A DNA stretch of 34,516 bases from Nocardioidaceae bacterium. GTDB lineage: Bacteria > Actinomycetota > Actinomycetes > Propionibacteriales > Nocardioidaceae. The stretch spans positions 1-34,516 of the forward strand of contig JAICWH010000028.1 of assembly GCA_025934895.1 (NCBI GenBank), read 5' to 3'. Each line of letters begins with the position of its first letter. The stretch's first letter is position 1. Of this stretch, positions 17,661 through 26,998 are shown piece by piece. Under the pieces are notes generated by a model, which was given only the letters and a program-made list of their open reading frames with translations, was not told the origin of the DNA and ran no database searches. The translations under genes were made by a program, and so were the position numbers.

Positions 17661-17925
17661 GGCGTGTGTGGCGGGGTGCGGGGTGTCGAGTCGGCGCGTG
17701 TGGCGGGGTGGGCGTGTCGAGTCGGCGTGTGTGGCGGGGTGCGGGGTGTTGAGTCGGCGCGTGTGGCGGGTGGCAGGTGTCGAGTCGGCCGGGGGTCGGC
17801 CCTGCCGATGGGCCGACTCGGCGGGGTCGGGCCCTGCGGATAGGCCGACTCGGCAGGTTCGGGCCCTGCGGATGGGCCGACTCGGCAGGTTCGGACCCTG
17901 CGGATGAGCCGACTCGGCAGGGTGG
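17661..17925. repeat. Composite ~32-bp minisatellite: type-1 units (ggcgtgtgtggcggggtgcggggtgtcgagtc) then type-2 units (cgactcggcaggttcgggccctgcggatgggc)
   Basis: Unit boundaries read directly: 17661, 17693, 17724, 17756 (32/31/32/31 bp), a hybrid unit to 17813, then 17814, 17846, 17878, 17910 (32 bp each). Confidence 0.9.
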
Positions 17926-17969
17926 GCGTGTGCCCGCCCGCCCCCGAGCCCGCAGGCCCATGACCCTGG

Positions 17970-18575
17970 TCAGGCGGTGGCCAGCTCCACGAGGGTCACG
18001 CCGGCGAGGAGCAGGCAGACCGCGGCGCCGATGTAGTGGAGAAGCGAGAGCCGGAGGTGGCGCAGCAGCACCCGACCGGCGAGCACGGCGAGCCCGGAGA
18101 CCACGAGCAGCGCCCCCCAGGCGCCGAAGAAGACGTTGACGTGGTCGTCGAACCTGGTGACGAAGCTGATCGTCAGAAGCTGGGAGAGGTCGCCCCACTC
18201 GGCGGCGAACAACACCAGGAACGACGCGACGCACGCCTTGAGGAACGACCGGGCCTCGGTGGCCTGCGCCGCGTACTCCTCCTCCTGGTCCTTCTCGGCC
18301 GCGTCGGCCCCGGGCGCCGTGCGCAGCAGGACGACCGCGCCGATCAAGAAGATGGCCGCCGCGACGCTCCGCACCACCAGGCCGGGCAGCAGGGTCGCCA
18401 GGGCCCCGATGGTGACCGCGACCAGGGTCTGCACCCCGAAGGCGACCCCGACGCCGAGCCACACCGCGAGCGGCGGGTAGCGGGTGGACAGCACGAGCGC
18501 TGCGATGAAGGTCTTGTCCGGCAGCTCGACGACGAAGATCGCGCCGAACGTGGCGGCGAGGATGGCCAGGTCCAT
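17970..18575 (-). CDS. TMEM165/GDT1 (UPF0016) family membrane protein, putative divalent cation transporter
   Basis: Two family motifs: VVELPDKTF and AAEWGDLSQ; 6-TM pattern. Confidence 0.93.
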   Translation of the reverse strand: MDLAILAATFGAIFVVELPDKTFIAALVLSTRYPPLAVWLGVGVAFGVQTLVAVTIGALATLLPGLVVRSVAAAIFLIGAVVLLRTAPGADAAEKDQEEEYAAQATEARSFLKACVASFLVLFAAEWGDLSQLLTISFVTRFDDHVNVFFGAWGALLVVSGLAVLAGRVLLRHLRLSLLHYIGAAVCLLLAGVTLVELATA

Positions 18576-18584
18576 GAGGCCCTT

Positions 18585-19781
18585 CTAGCGGGGGCGTGGG
18601 TCGTCGGTCAGCCAGGCCCTGCTGGCAGCGGACGCGTCGGCGAGCACGTCCTTGACCGGTCGACCGGTGGCCGTCGCGGCCCTGACCACGTCGTCGTACT
18701 CGGGTTGCGCGTTGACCACCCGCCCTTGATGAACCGCTATCTTCACATGGACCGGCTGACCACCGACCTGCACGGTCCGGATGCTGCGCTCGAGGGCGGT
18801 CTTGCCGACCGGGATCTCACGCAGCCCGATCGTCGAGGTCTGCGCGAACATCGCCGTGCGTACGGCGCCCGCCCGGGTCGAGCCCACCAGCGCGCTCAGC
18901 GTATGCGCCGGCCGGCCCTTCTTCATCAGGATCGGCGTCAGCCAGGCATCGGCGGCGCCGGCCGCGAGCAGGGCCGAGATCACGTCGGGCCACAGCCGCG
19001 GGTCGAGGTCGTCGATGTTCGTCTCGAGCAGCAGCGGGGCGTCGAGCGCCAGATGCGCCGGCTCGCCGACGAAGAGCCGCAGCACGTTGGCATGGCTGTC
19101 CGGGTCTCGAGCTCCGGCGCCGACCCCGATGGCCGTGACCGACATCATCGGCTGGTCGCCGTACGACGTGCCGTTCGTGATGAGCAGCGCCGCTCCAGTG
19201 GGCGTGCACAGCTCGCCGGCGAGCCCGGCGGGTCCCGGGCCGGCGTACGACGGGACGCCGCGCAGCAGGTCGGAGACCGCCGGCACCGGCACCGGCAGCT
19301 CGCCGTGCGCCCCCCGCACCTGTCCTGAGCCGACCGCGACGGGTGAGACCACGAGCCGCTCCAGGCGCAGGTGCTCGATGCCGGCGCAGCCGCCGACGAC
19401 GTCCGCGATGGCGTCCAGCGCCCCCACCTCGTGGAAGTGCACCTGCGTGAGAGGGGTCCCGTGGACCGCTGCCTCCGCCTGCGCGAGCCGCTCGAACGTC
19501 GCGTGGGCCCGAGCGCGCACCGGCTCGTCGAGGTCCGCGTCCGCGAGCAGCGCTGAGACGTCCGGCCAGGTCCGGTGCGCGGTGCTGTCGGCCACCTCGA
19601 CGTGGCACCGGGTGGCGGCGAAGCCGTTGCGGCTCACCGTCTCGGCGCGGAGCGACACGGCCTCCGGGGCGACGGCGGTGACGGCGGAGGTCAGCACGTC
19701 GAGGGGCACGCCGGCACCGAGCAGCGCTCCGAGCAGCATGTCCCCGCTGGCTCCCGAGGTGGCGTCGAGCCAGCCGATCAC
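18585..19781 (-). CDS. larC: LarC: nickel-pincer cofactor biosynthesis, nickel insertion protein
   Basis: IGWLDATSGASGDMLLGALLGAGVP; HFHEVGALDAIADVVGG; LLETNIDDLDPR; TPILMKKGRPAHTLSAL. Confidence 0.94.
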   Translation of the reverse strand: MIGWLDATSGASGDMLLGALLGAGVPLDVLTSAVTAVAPEAVSLRAETVSRNGFAATRCHVEVADSTAHRTWPDVSALLADADLDEPVRARAHATFERLAQAEAAVHGTPLTQVHFHEVGALDAIADVVGGCAGIEHLRLERLVVSPVAVGSGQVRGAHGELPVPVPAVSDLLRGVPSYAGPGPAGLAGELCTPTGAALLITNGTSYGDQPMMSVTAIGVGAGARDPDSHANVLRLFVGEPAHLALDAPLLLETNIDDLDPRLWPDVISALLAAGAADAWLTPILMKKGRPAHTLSALVGSTRAGAVRTAMFAQTSTIGLREIPVGKTALERSIRTVQVGGQPVHVKIAVHQGRVVNAQPEYDDVVRAATATGRPVKDVLADASAASRAWLTDDPRPR

Positions 19782-20470
19782 GCCCGGTCCCGAGGCATCG
19801 CGTTGCGGGCGACCCGGGCCGCGAAGAGTCCGGCGCCGAACCCGTTGTCGATGTTCACCACCGTCACCCCCGGTGCGCAGGAGTTCAACATCCCGAGCAG
19901 CGCGGCCAGCCCACCGAACGAGGAGCCGTAGCCGACGCTGGTCGGCACCGCGACGATCGGGACGCCCACCAGCCCACCGACCACACTGGGCAGGGCACCC
20001 TCCATGCCGGCGACGACCACGAGACAGTCGGCCGCCGCGAGCTCGTCGCGCACGGCGAGCAGCCGATGCAGCCCGGCGACGCCGACGTCGGTCACGACGG
20101 ATACCGCGGTGCCGTGCACCCGGGCGGTGAGCGCCGCCTCGGCCGCGACCGGGGCGTCGGAGGTCCCCGCGGACACCACGACGACGGTGCCACGGGCGGC
20201 CGGCAGCGGACCCAGGGTCGCTGCCCGCGCGACGGTGTCCACGACGGCGTCCGGGAGGATCCCGACCACGGTCTCTAGCGCGTCCTCCGCCAGCCGGGTG
20301 GCCAGCACGGCACGGTCGGGGTGCGCCCGGTGCAGCGTGCCGAGGATCTCGACGACCTGCTGCGGGGTCTTGCCGGCCCCGTAGACCACCTCCGGGTCAC
20401 CCGTCCGCGACGCGCGACCGGTGTCCAGGCGGGCGTAGCCCCCCACGGCGGTGACGGCATCGTCGCTCAT
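19778..20470 (-). CDS. larB: LarB: nickel-pincer cofactor biosynthesis carboxylase
   Basis: PEVVYGAGKTPQQV; VVVSAGTSDAPVAAEAA; VTDVGVAGLHRLL; VVVAGMEGALPSVVGGLV; VPTSVGYGSSFGGLAALLGMLNSCAPGVTVVNIDNGFGAG. Confidence 0.95.
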   Translation of the reverse strand: MSDDAVTAVGGYARLDTGRASRTGDPEVVYGAGKTPQQVVEILGTLHRAHPDRAVLATRLAEDALETVVGILPDAVVDTVARAATLGPLPAARGTVVVVSAGTSDAPVAAEAALTARVHGTAVSVVTDVGVAGLHRLLAVRDELAAADCLVVVAGMEGALPSVVGGLVGVPIVAVPTSVGYGSSFGGLAALLGMLNSCAPGVTVVNIDNGFGAGLFAARVARNAMPRDRA

Positions 20471-20477
20471 GGACTCG

Positions 20478-20497
20478 AACCTATCGGTGCGTACTCT
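20478..20497. promoter_or_regulatory. Back-to-back -10 elements: larB TAGGTT (- strand, 20478-20483) and pheA TACTCT (+ strand, 20492-20497)
   Basis: Spacing to start codons 7 nt (larB ATG, 20470) and 6 nt (pheA GTG, 20504), fitting leaderless transcripts. Confidence 0.6.
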
Positions 20498-20503
20498 GTC
20501 CCC

Positions 20504-21442
20504 GTGCCCGGAGTCCCGCCCGCCCGCTACGCCTACCTCGGCCCTGCGGGCACCTTCACCGAGCAGGCCCTGCGCTCCGTGCCGGCTGCGGCGAAGGCCG
20601 ACCTGCAGCCGTGCGCGACGGTGACGGTCGCCCTGGACGCGGTGCGCGCCGGGGAGGCCGACGGGGCCGTCGTACCCATCGAGAACTCGGTCGAGGGGTC
20701 CGTGCCCGTGACCCTCGACGAGCTGGCCACCGGCGAGCCGCTGATGATCACCCGCGAGATGACCGTGCCGGTCGCGTTCAGCCTGCTGGCCCGGCCCGGC
20801 GTCACCGCGGAGGACGTACGACGGGTGGCCACCCATCCGCACGCCGCGGCGCAGACCCGCCGCTGGTGTGCGCTGCACCTGCCCGCGGCCGAGGTCGTGC
20901 ACACGAGCTCGACGGCGCACGCGGCGTTCGAGCTCACCCAGCCGGACCCCGGGTGGGACGCAGCGATCTCCGCGCCAGTGGCCGCCGACCACTACCGGCT
21001 CGCGACGCTTGCGCACGGCATCGGCGACAACCCGGACGCGCTGACCCGGTTCGTGCTGGTCTCCCGGCCGGGACCCCCACCGCCCGCGACCGGCCGGGAC
21101 AAGACGTCGATCGTGGCGTTCATGCGCGAGGACCATCCCGGTGCCCTGATGGAGATCCTCGACCAGCTGACCATGCGCGGGGTGAACCTGACCCGCATCG
21201 AGTCGAGGCCGACGGGCGCGGCGCTCGGCAACTACTGCTTCTCCATCGACTGCGAGGGCCACGTGGAGGATGCGCGGGTCGGCGAGGCGCTGATGGGCCT
21301 GCGCCGGGTGTGTGCCGACGTACGCTTCCTCGGCTCCTACGAACGCCACGACGGGGTGGCGCCCGACATCCGCGCCGGCACGAGTGACCGGGAGTTCCAG
21401 GACGCCGCCGCCTGGCTCGCGCGCCTCCGCAACGGAGCCTGA
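20504..21442 (+). CDS. pheA: Prephenate dehydratase with ACT domain
   Basis: YAYLGPAGTFTEQAL; PIENSVEGSVPVTLDEL; DKTSIVAFMREDHPGALMEIL...NLTRIESRPT. Confidence 0.96.
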   Translation: MPGVPPARYAYLGPAGTFTEQALRSVPAAAKADLQPCATVTVALDAVRAGEADGAVVPIENSVEGSVPVTLDELATGEPLMITREMTVPVAFSLLARPGVTAEDVRRVATHPHAAAQTRRWCALHLPAAEVVHTSSTAHAAFELTQPDPGWDAAISAPVAADHYRLATLAHGIGDNPDALTRFVLVSRPGPPPPATGRDKTSIVAFMREDHPGALMEILDQLTMRGVNLTRIESRPTGAALGNYCFSIDCEGHVEDARVGEALMGLRRVCADVRFLGSYERHDGVAPDIRAGTSDREFQDAAAWLARLRNGA

Positions 21443-21465
21443 GCGCGTGCCTAGGCTTCGCCGCG

Positions 21466-21891
21466 ATGGACGTCTCGCTGCTCGCCGCCCTGGTGCTTGC
21501 GCTGCTCGTGGTCAGTCTCGCCGCCCTGGTCGTCGGCATCCTGGCCCTGCGACGTACGTCGCAGCACGCCCGGCGCACCTCCCGACGGAACCCGGCGACC
21601 GTGCCCGCGGACCTGGAGGGGCTTCGCGGTGAGGTGCAGGCGCTCCGCGTCGAGGCTGCCGAGGCGCTGCGGCACCTCGCGGTGGTGCGCTACGACGCGT
21701 TCGGTGACATGGGCGGCCGGCTGTCGTGGTCGCTGGCGCTGCTCGACGAGGCCGGCAACGGGGTGGTGCTGACCTCGATCCACGGGCGCAGCGAAGCGCG
21801 CACATACGCCAAGAACATCGCCGGCTGGTCGTGCGACCAGCAGCTGTCCCCGGAGGAGGAGGAGGCCGTCAGCGCAGCGCGGGCCGAGTGA
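21466..21891 (+). CDS. DUF4446 family protein
   Basis: N-terminal TM; VVRYDAFGDMGGRLSWSLALLDEAGNGVVLTSIHGRSEARTYAKNI. Confidence 0.9.
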   Translation: MDVSLLAALVLALLVVSLAALVVGILALRRTSQHARRTSRRNPATVPADLEGLRGEVQALRVEAAEALRHLAVVRYDAFGDMGGRLSWSLALLDEAGNGVVLTSIHGRSEARTYAKNIAGWSCDQQLSPEEEEAVSAARAE

Positions 21892-21981
21892 GACATGCGG
21901 CTGCCCGGCAACCCGCGTGTCGAGCCCTGCGCCACACGAGGTGGACGGCAGCCCTTGCCACACCACGGCTGAGGGGTTCGG

Positions 21982-23058
21982 TCAGGCGGGCTGCTCGACG
22001 GTGAGCATCCGGTGCCCGCAGGGTCCGTCGGGGCGCACGTGCAGGGCGCGGGCGCGGACGTCGATGGCCACCGTGGCCAGGGTTCGGTGCCAGAGGACCG
22101 GGTCGGTGCCGGTGAACGGGTGCCGGCAGACCCCGCCGTCGGGCAGGTGGTGGGTCATCGCGGCGACCACCTCCTCCGCGGATGTCGGTCGGTGGCCGGC
22201 GAACGCGTCGAGCAGGTGGTCGCGGCGCAGCTCGGTGCTGACGCCGATGGTGCTCGCCAGGCAGCCGTCCCGGCCCTCGTCGGAGACGAAGTGGTTGGTG
22301 CGCACCAGCAGCCGGTCGGTCGCTCGGACCAGTCCGGGCCCGTTCGGGAAGAGCTCGACGGAGACGGCGTCGCCACGGTCGTCGACGAACGTCAGCGCGG
22401 TCGCGGCCGACGTACGTGCCCCGGACGCGATCTCCACCGCCTGACTGGTCGACGCGGCGTCGTCGAGGACCGACCTGCTGATCAGGTGCACCGGGTGCCC
22501 GACCTCGCCGGTCGCGACGGCGGCGGCATTGTCGCGGTGGTGCAGCATGTTGAGCATCACGCCCACGCCCCGGTCGTTGACGCCGATCTTGGCCAGCATC
22601 CCGAACTCGGTGACCGTCCGCACCACGCGTCCGTCGGGGTGCGGGATCACCCAGCACAGCCAGCCGTCCGACATGGCGTCGTACCAGTCCCAGGTCTGGA
22701 CGGCCACGGGGGTCCGTCCCGGAGGCAGGGAGACGACCGTGGAGCACTCGGTCCGCCCGGTCGGGTTGGCGGCGACGACGATCTCGGTGCGCGCGTTGAC
22801 GGAGGCGACCTGCTCCGCGCTCAGGCCGGCGCCCTCGGCGATGCCGGCGATCTCCTCGGCGTTCTGGGGCGCCACCCGCTGGATGCTCGTCCAGGCCCGG
22901 TCCGACCACAGGTCGACGTCGAACGGGCCGAGGGCGACGGTCTCGAAGAGCCGGCGGTAGCTCGCCACCGTCGCCGCGACCTCGTCCCCGAAGCGCTTTC
23001 CGAGCTCGACGCCCCGGGCGTGCGGGGAGAGGACCGACGACGTGAAGGTGATGGTCAC
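21982..23058 (-). CDS. C45-type autoproteolytic acyltransferase/hydrolase-like protein
   Basis: NARTEIVVAANPTGRTECSTVV, VQTWDWYDAM, GMLAKIGVNDRGVGVMLN. Start set at the GTG at 23058 from -10 spacing; the ORF track uses 23067. Confidence 0.75.
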   Translation of the reverse strand: MTITFTSSVLSPHARGVELGKRFGDEVAATVASYRRLFETVALGPFDVDLWSDRAWTSIQRVAPQNAEEIAGIAEGAGLSAEQVASVNARTEIVVAANPTGRTECSTVVSLPPGRTPVAVQTWDWYDAMSDGWLCWVIPHPDGRVVRTVTEFGMLAKIGVNDRGVGVMLNMLHHRDNAAAVATGEVGHPVHLISRSVLDDAASTSQAVEIASGARTSAATALTFVDDRGDAVSVELFPNGPGLVRATDRLLVRTNHFVSDEGRDGCLASTIGVSTELRRDHLLDAFAGHRPTSAEEVVAAMTHHLPDGGVCRHPFTGTDPVLWHRTLATVAIDVRARALHVRPDGPCGHRMLTVEQPA

Positions 23059-23091
23059 CGTGCCCACGCTAACCCCGTCGGATGGTGTGCC

Positions 23092-24669
23092 TCAGCGGGG
23101 CACCCGGACCAGCAGCGTCCCGTGCACGCACACCGCGTGCAGCTCCCGACCGGCGCCGATCGGGTCGCCGTCGAGCTGACGGGGGGTGTCGGCATGGGCC
23201 CGCAGGCTCACCGTCCGGCCGGTCATCCGGTTCACCAGGTCGTCGGTGCGCCGGCCCTTGCGCAGCACGCGTACGGCGAGCGGGATCCAGCTCAGGAACC
23301 GGCTGGGGTGCAGCAGCACCACGTCCAGGACCCCGTCGTCGATGGCCGCGTCGGGCAGCAGCGGCATCCCGGCCTGCAGGTAGCCCACGTTGCCGATCAG
23401 CACCGTGCGGGCCCGGTGCCGGGTCCACTCACCGCCGTCGAGGCGCACGTCCACGCGTACGGCGGGGTACATCATGTTGCGCACCCCCGAGACGACATAG
23501 GCCAGCCAGCCGACCCGCGCCTTGATCTGCTCGTTGGCGCCCTCCATCACGGCCGCGTCCAGACCCATCCCGGCCATCACCATGAAGTGCTCCCCGGCGG
23601 GCAGCCCGTCACCGGAGACCTCGACGAGGTCGATCGCGCGGTCCTGTCCGTGCAGGGCCACGTCGACAGCGGCCTGCAGGTAGAGCGGGATGCCCAGGTT
23701 GCGGGCCAGCAGGTTCCCGGTGCCCGCCGGGACCACTCCGACCGACACGCCGGTGCCGGCGAGCTCCGCGCACACGGTCCGCACGGTGCCGTCGCCGCCG
23801 CAGACCACCACCAGCTCCGCGCCCGCGATGGCGGCCGCCTCGGCCATCGACCGGCCGGGGTCCTCGATGGTGGTGGTGTACCAGGTCGGGGCTCCCCAGC
23901 CCCCCGCAGCGGCGCTGCGCTCGAGCATCGCCCGGAACGCGTCCGCGTCCTCGACCTTGACCGGGTTGAGCACCACCGCCAGCTGCTTGGTGGTCGGGAC
24001 CGGGGTGCTGAAGTCCTCGCGGGGCCTGCTCCGCCGACCCGGCGGGTAGACCACCAGCCCGGTGAACACCCAGAACCCGCCCACGGACCAGCCGGCCATC
24101 ACGTCCGAGGCGTGGTGCACCCCCAGCAAGATCCGGTCCAGCCCGACCAGCAGCGCGAGCCCGAGCGCGACGGCGTACAGCACCCGCCGCAGCCCCCGCC
24201 GGCGCACCAGCAGCAGGGTGAGCACGATGACCACCCCCGCCGCCGCCCCGATCTCGGTCGCGTGACCGGACGGGAACGAGAAGCTTGTCAGCGTGGTCAC
24301 CGGGTCCTGCCACACCGGTCGGTGCCGTCGCAGTTCCCCCTTGAGGACGTACGTCGTCAGCGAAGCCCCCGCCATCACGCCCACCGTCCACACCGCGGCG
24401 CGGACGTGCCTGCGGAACGCCAGCAACCCCGCCGTGAGCACCGTGTAGACGGTCATCGGCACGGTGCCGAACACGACGGCGACGAGCATCAGGAACTGCT
24501 GGGTCGCCTGGTGCCGGTAGGTCCAGCCCTGTGGACCGGAGCCCATGCCGTTGTCGATGGAGTCGAGCTCCCGCACGTCCGCCCGGTAGACGACCGCGAG
24601 CACGACCACCACGAGCAGGCAGAACAGCGCCCCGGCCAGCATCCGGTAGCGGGGCGAGGTGAGCGGCAC
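23092..24669 (-). CDS. Fusion: N-terminal PAP2 phosphatase plus C-terminal diacylglycerol/lipid kinase catalytic domain
   Basis: PAP2 motifs LKGELRRHRP, SFPSGHATE, GLDRILLGVHHASDV; DAGK motifs LNPVKV, VVVCGGDGTVRTV, GVVPAGTGNLLARNLG. Start uncertain (GTG 24669 or ATG 24642). Confidence 0.88.
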   Translation of the reverse strand: MPLTSPRYRMLAGALFCLLVVVVLAVVYRADVRELDSIDNGMGSGPQGWTYRHQATQQFLMLVAVVFGTVPMTVYTVLTAGLLAFRRHVRAAVWTVGVMAGASLTTYVLKGELRRHRPVWQDPVTTLTSFSFPSGHATEIGAAAGVVIVLTLLLVRRRGLRRVLYAVALGLALLVGLDRILLGVHHASDVMAGWSVGGFWVFTGLVVYPPGRRSRPREDFSTPVPTTKQLAVVLNPVKVEDADAFRAMLERSAAAGGWGAPTWYTTTIEDPGRSMAEAAAIAGAELVVVCGGDGTVRTVCAELAGTGVSVGVVPAGTGNLLARNLGIPLYLQAAVDVALHGQDRAIDLVEVSGDGLPAGEHFMVMAGMGLDAAVMEGANEQIKARVGWLAYVVSGVRNMMYPAVRVDVRLDGGEWTRHRARTVLIGNVGYLQAGMPLLPDAAIDDGVLDVVLLHPSRFLSWIPLAVRVLRKGRRTDDLVNRMTGRTVSLRAHADTPRQLDGDPIGAGRELHAVCVHGTLLVRVPR

Positions 24670-24785
24670 GGGGTTCCCGTCGGGAGGCGCAGCAGGGGCA
24701 GCGGCGGCGGACGAAGTCGCTCCAGTATGACGGTGCGGGCGGCGACGGCTGCCGCTGACCGGGGACGCCGCGGCCGGCCAACCGA

Positions 24786-24816
24786 CGTGAGGGGGGCACC
24801 TCACGGCGGTTAGGCT
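24786..24816 (+). promoter_or_regulatory. serS promoter: inverted repeat CGTGAGG-N6-CCTCACG (24786-24805) and -10 TAGGCT (24811-24816)
   Basis: Perfect 7-bp arms; -10 ends 6 nt before the GTG at 24823. Confidence 0.6.
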
Positions 24817-24822
24817 GGCGCG

Positions 24823-26103
24823 GTGATCGACCCGAAGGTGCTGCGAGACGACCCCGACCGGATCCGTGCGGCTCAGGCCAAGCGGGGCCTGTCCGCGGAC
24901 GTGGTCGACGACGCACTCGCCGCGGACGGCCGCCGTCGGTCGGCGATCGTCGAGTTCGAGCGGCTGCGAGGAGAGCAGAAGACCCTCGGCAGGCAGATCG
25001 CGACCGCGAGCGGCGAGGAGAAGCAGGCCCTTCTCGAGCGGACCAGGCGGCTCTCCGCCGAGGTCAAGGAGGCCGAGGCCGCGCAGTCGCAGGCGGAGGA
25101 GACCTACCGGGCGCTCGTGATGACGATCCCCAACCCGGCCGCCGAGGAGGCGCCCGCGGGTGGCGAGGACGACTACGTGGTTCTCGAGCACGTCGGCAAG
25201 CCACGGGACTTCGAGGCCGAGGGCTTCGAGCCGCGTGACCACGTCGAGCTCGGCCGGCTGCTCGGCGCCATCGACATCGACCGCGGCGCCAAGGTGTCGG
25301 GCGCACGGTTCTACTACCTCACCGGCGTCGGCGCCGACCTCGAGCTCGCGCTGGTGTCCATGGCGATGGACCAGGCCCGCAGGTCCGGGTTCACCACGAT
25401 GATCCCGCCGACCCTGGTCAAGCCCCGGGCCATGGAGGGCACCGGGTTCCTCGGCCAGGCGGCCGACGACGTCTACCGCGTCGAGGGCGAGGACATGTAC
25501 CTCGTCGGCACCTCGGAGGTGCCGCTGGCGGCGTACCACTCCGACGAGATCATGGAGGCCGAGTCCTTGCCGCGCCGCTACGCCGCGTTCAGCCCGTGCT
25601 TCCGCAAGGAGGCAGGGTCCTACGGCAAGGACACGCGCGGCATCATCCGGGTGCACTGGTTCGACAAGGTGGAGATGTTCTCCTACACGACCCTGGACGA
25701 CGCCGCGGCAGAGCACCAGCGCCTGCTGGGCTGGGAGAAGGAGTGGCTCGAGAAGCTGGAGCTGGCCTACCGGGTGATCGACACGGCCGCCGGTGACCTC
25801 GGCCTGTCGGCGCAGCGCAAGTTCGACTGCGAGGCGTGGATCCCGACCCAGGGCCGCTACCGTGAGCTGACCTCGACGTCGAACTGCACGGACTTCCAGA
25901 CCCGGCGGCTCGACATCCGGGGCCGGTTCCCGGACGGCGTGCGGCCGATCGCGACCCTCAACGGCACCCTGGTCGCGATCCCGCGCACCATCGTGGCGAT
26001 CCTCGAGACCCACCAGCAGACGGACGGGTCGGTGCGGGTCCCGACCGCGCTGCAGCCCTATCTGCAGGGCCGTGAGCTCCTCGAACCGGCGTCGAGCCGG
26101 TGA
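24823..26103 (+). CDS. serS: Seryl-tRNA synthetase
   Basis: [105 protein letters not shown]. Confidence 0.98.
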   Translation: MIDPKVLRDDPDRIRAAQAKRGLSADVVDDALAADGRRRSAIVEFERLRGEQKTLGRQIATASGEEKQALLERTRRLSAEVKEAEAAQSQAEETYRALVMTIPNPAAEEAPAGGEDDYVVLEHVGKPRDFEAEGFEPRDHVELGRLLGAIDIDRGAKVSGARFYYLTGVGADLELALVSMAMDQARRSGFTTMIPPTLVKPRAMEGTGFLGQAADDVYRVEGEDMYLVGTSEVPLAAYHSDEIMEAESLPRRYAAFSPCFRKEAGSYGKDTRGIIRVHWFDKVEMFSYTTLDDAAAEHQRLLGWEKEWLEKLELAYRVIDTAAGDLGLSAQRKFDCEAWIPTQGRYRELTSTSNCTDFQTRRLDIRGRFPDGVRPIATLNGTLVAIPRTIVAILETHQQTDGSVRVPTALQPYLQGRELLEPASSR

Positions 26104-26921
26104 CCTTCACCCCGCGACTGGTGGCGCTCGACATCGACGGCACGCTGTTCAGCAACGTCCCCTCGACCGGCGTGGTCGAGGAGATGATCAGCGGCCCGGT
26201 CCGCGCCGCCGTACGGCGTGCCTACGCCGCCGGCGCGCACGTGGTCCTCGCCACGGGCCGGTCCACGTTCGGGATCACCCACGTCTGGGACCTGCTCGGG
26301 CTGCCCGATGACGGCCGCGCCGTCCTGTCGGTGGCCAGCAACGGGTCCGTCACATTCCGCTACCCGCCGCTCGAGATTCTCGACGCGGTCACCTTCGACG
26401 CGAGCGAGATCGTCGCCATGCTGCTCGAGCACGTGCCGAACGCGGCCGTCGCCGTCGAGGAGGTCGGTGTCGGCTACCGGATCAACCGGCCGTTCCCGGA
26501 CGGGGAGATCACCGGGCGGATGGTGCTGGAGAGCGTCGAGGACCTGGTCGCCGAGCCGGTGACCCGGGTGATCATCCGGGACCCGCACTCCTCGGAGGAG
26601 GAGTTCCTGGAGCTCGCGGAGAAGCTCGGCCTGCACGGCACGAACTACTTCATCGGCTGGACCGCCTGGCTCGACATCGCGCCGGAGGGCGTCTCGAAGG
26701 CGTCCGCGCTCGTCGGGGTCGCCGAGCAGCTGGGGGTCGAGCAGCGAGAGGTCCTCGCGATCGGTGACGGCCGCAACGACATCGAGATGCTGCAGTGGGC
26801 CGGCCGTGGGGTGGCGATGGGGCAGGCCCCGCTGCAGGTCCAGGAGGCCGCCGACGACGTGACCGACACGGTGACCGACGACGGCGTCGCCCGGGAGCTG
26901 AACCGCTGGTTCCGACCGTGA
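26100..26921 (+). CDS. HAD superfamily (Cof-type) hydrolase 1
   Basis: [57 protein letters not shown] overlap with the serS stop. Confidence 0.93.
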   Translation: MTFTPRLVALDIDGTLFSNVPSTGVVEEMISGPVRAAVRRAYAAGAHVVLATGRSTFGITHVWDLLGLPDDGRAVLSVASNGSVTFRYPPLEILDAVTFDASEIVAMLLEHVPNAAVAVEEVGVGYRINRPFPDGEITGRMVLESVEDLVAEPVTRVIIRDPHSSEEEFLELAEKLGLHGTNYFIGWTAWLDIAPEGVSKASALVGVAEQLGVEQREVLAIGDGRNDIEMLQWAGRGVAMGQAPLQVQEAADDVTDTVTDDGVARELNRWFRP

Positions 26922-26998
26922 CCGTCCGGTGACGGCCTGATGCGCGACCGGGGCCGGCGAGCGGTGGTCCGCACGGCCGTCTCCTTGCTGGAGCGGGC

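Noticed and set aside
17661-17925. CRISPR array (32-bp period)
   Set aside because: Units are contiguous tandem repeats without unique spacers and no cas genes are present.
21926-21957. Degenerate direct repeat gagccctgcgccacac / cagcccttgccacac
   Set aside because: Short and imperfect, between convergent genes; not enough to call a functional element.
22012-24813. 933-aa plus-strand ORF
   Set aside because: Runs antisense to the C45 and PAP2-DAGK genes, both with clear motifs; translation is His/Arg/Gly-rich shadow sequence.
24670-26013. N-terminal extension of the PAP2-DAGK ORF across serS
   Set aside because: Antisense to serS; no motif; ordinary starts exist at 24669 and 24642.
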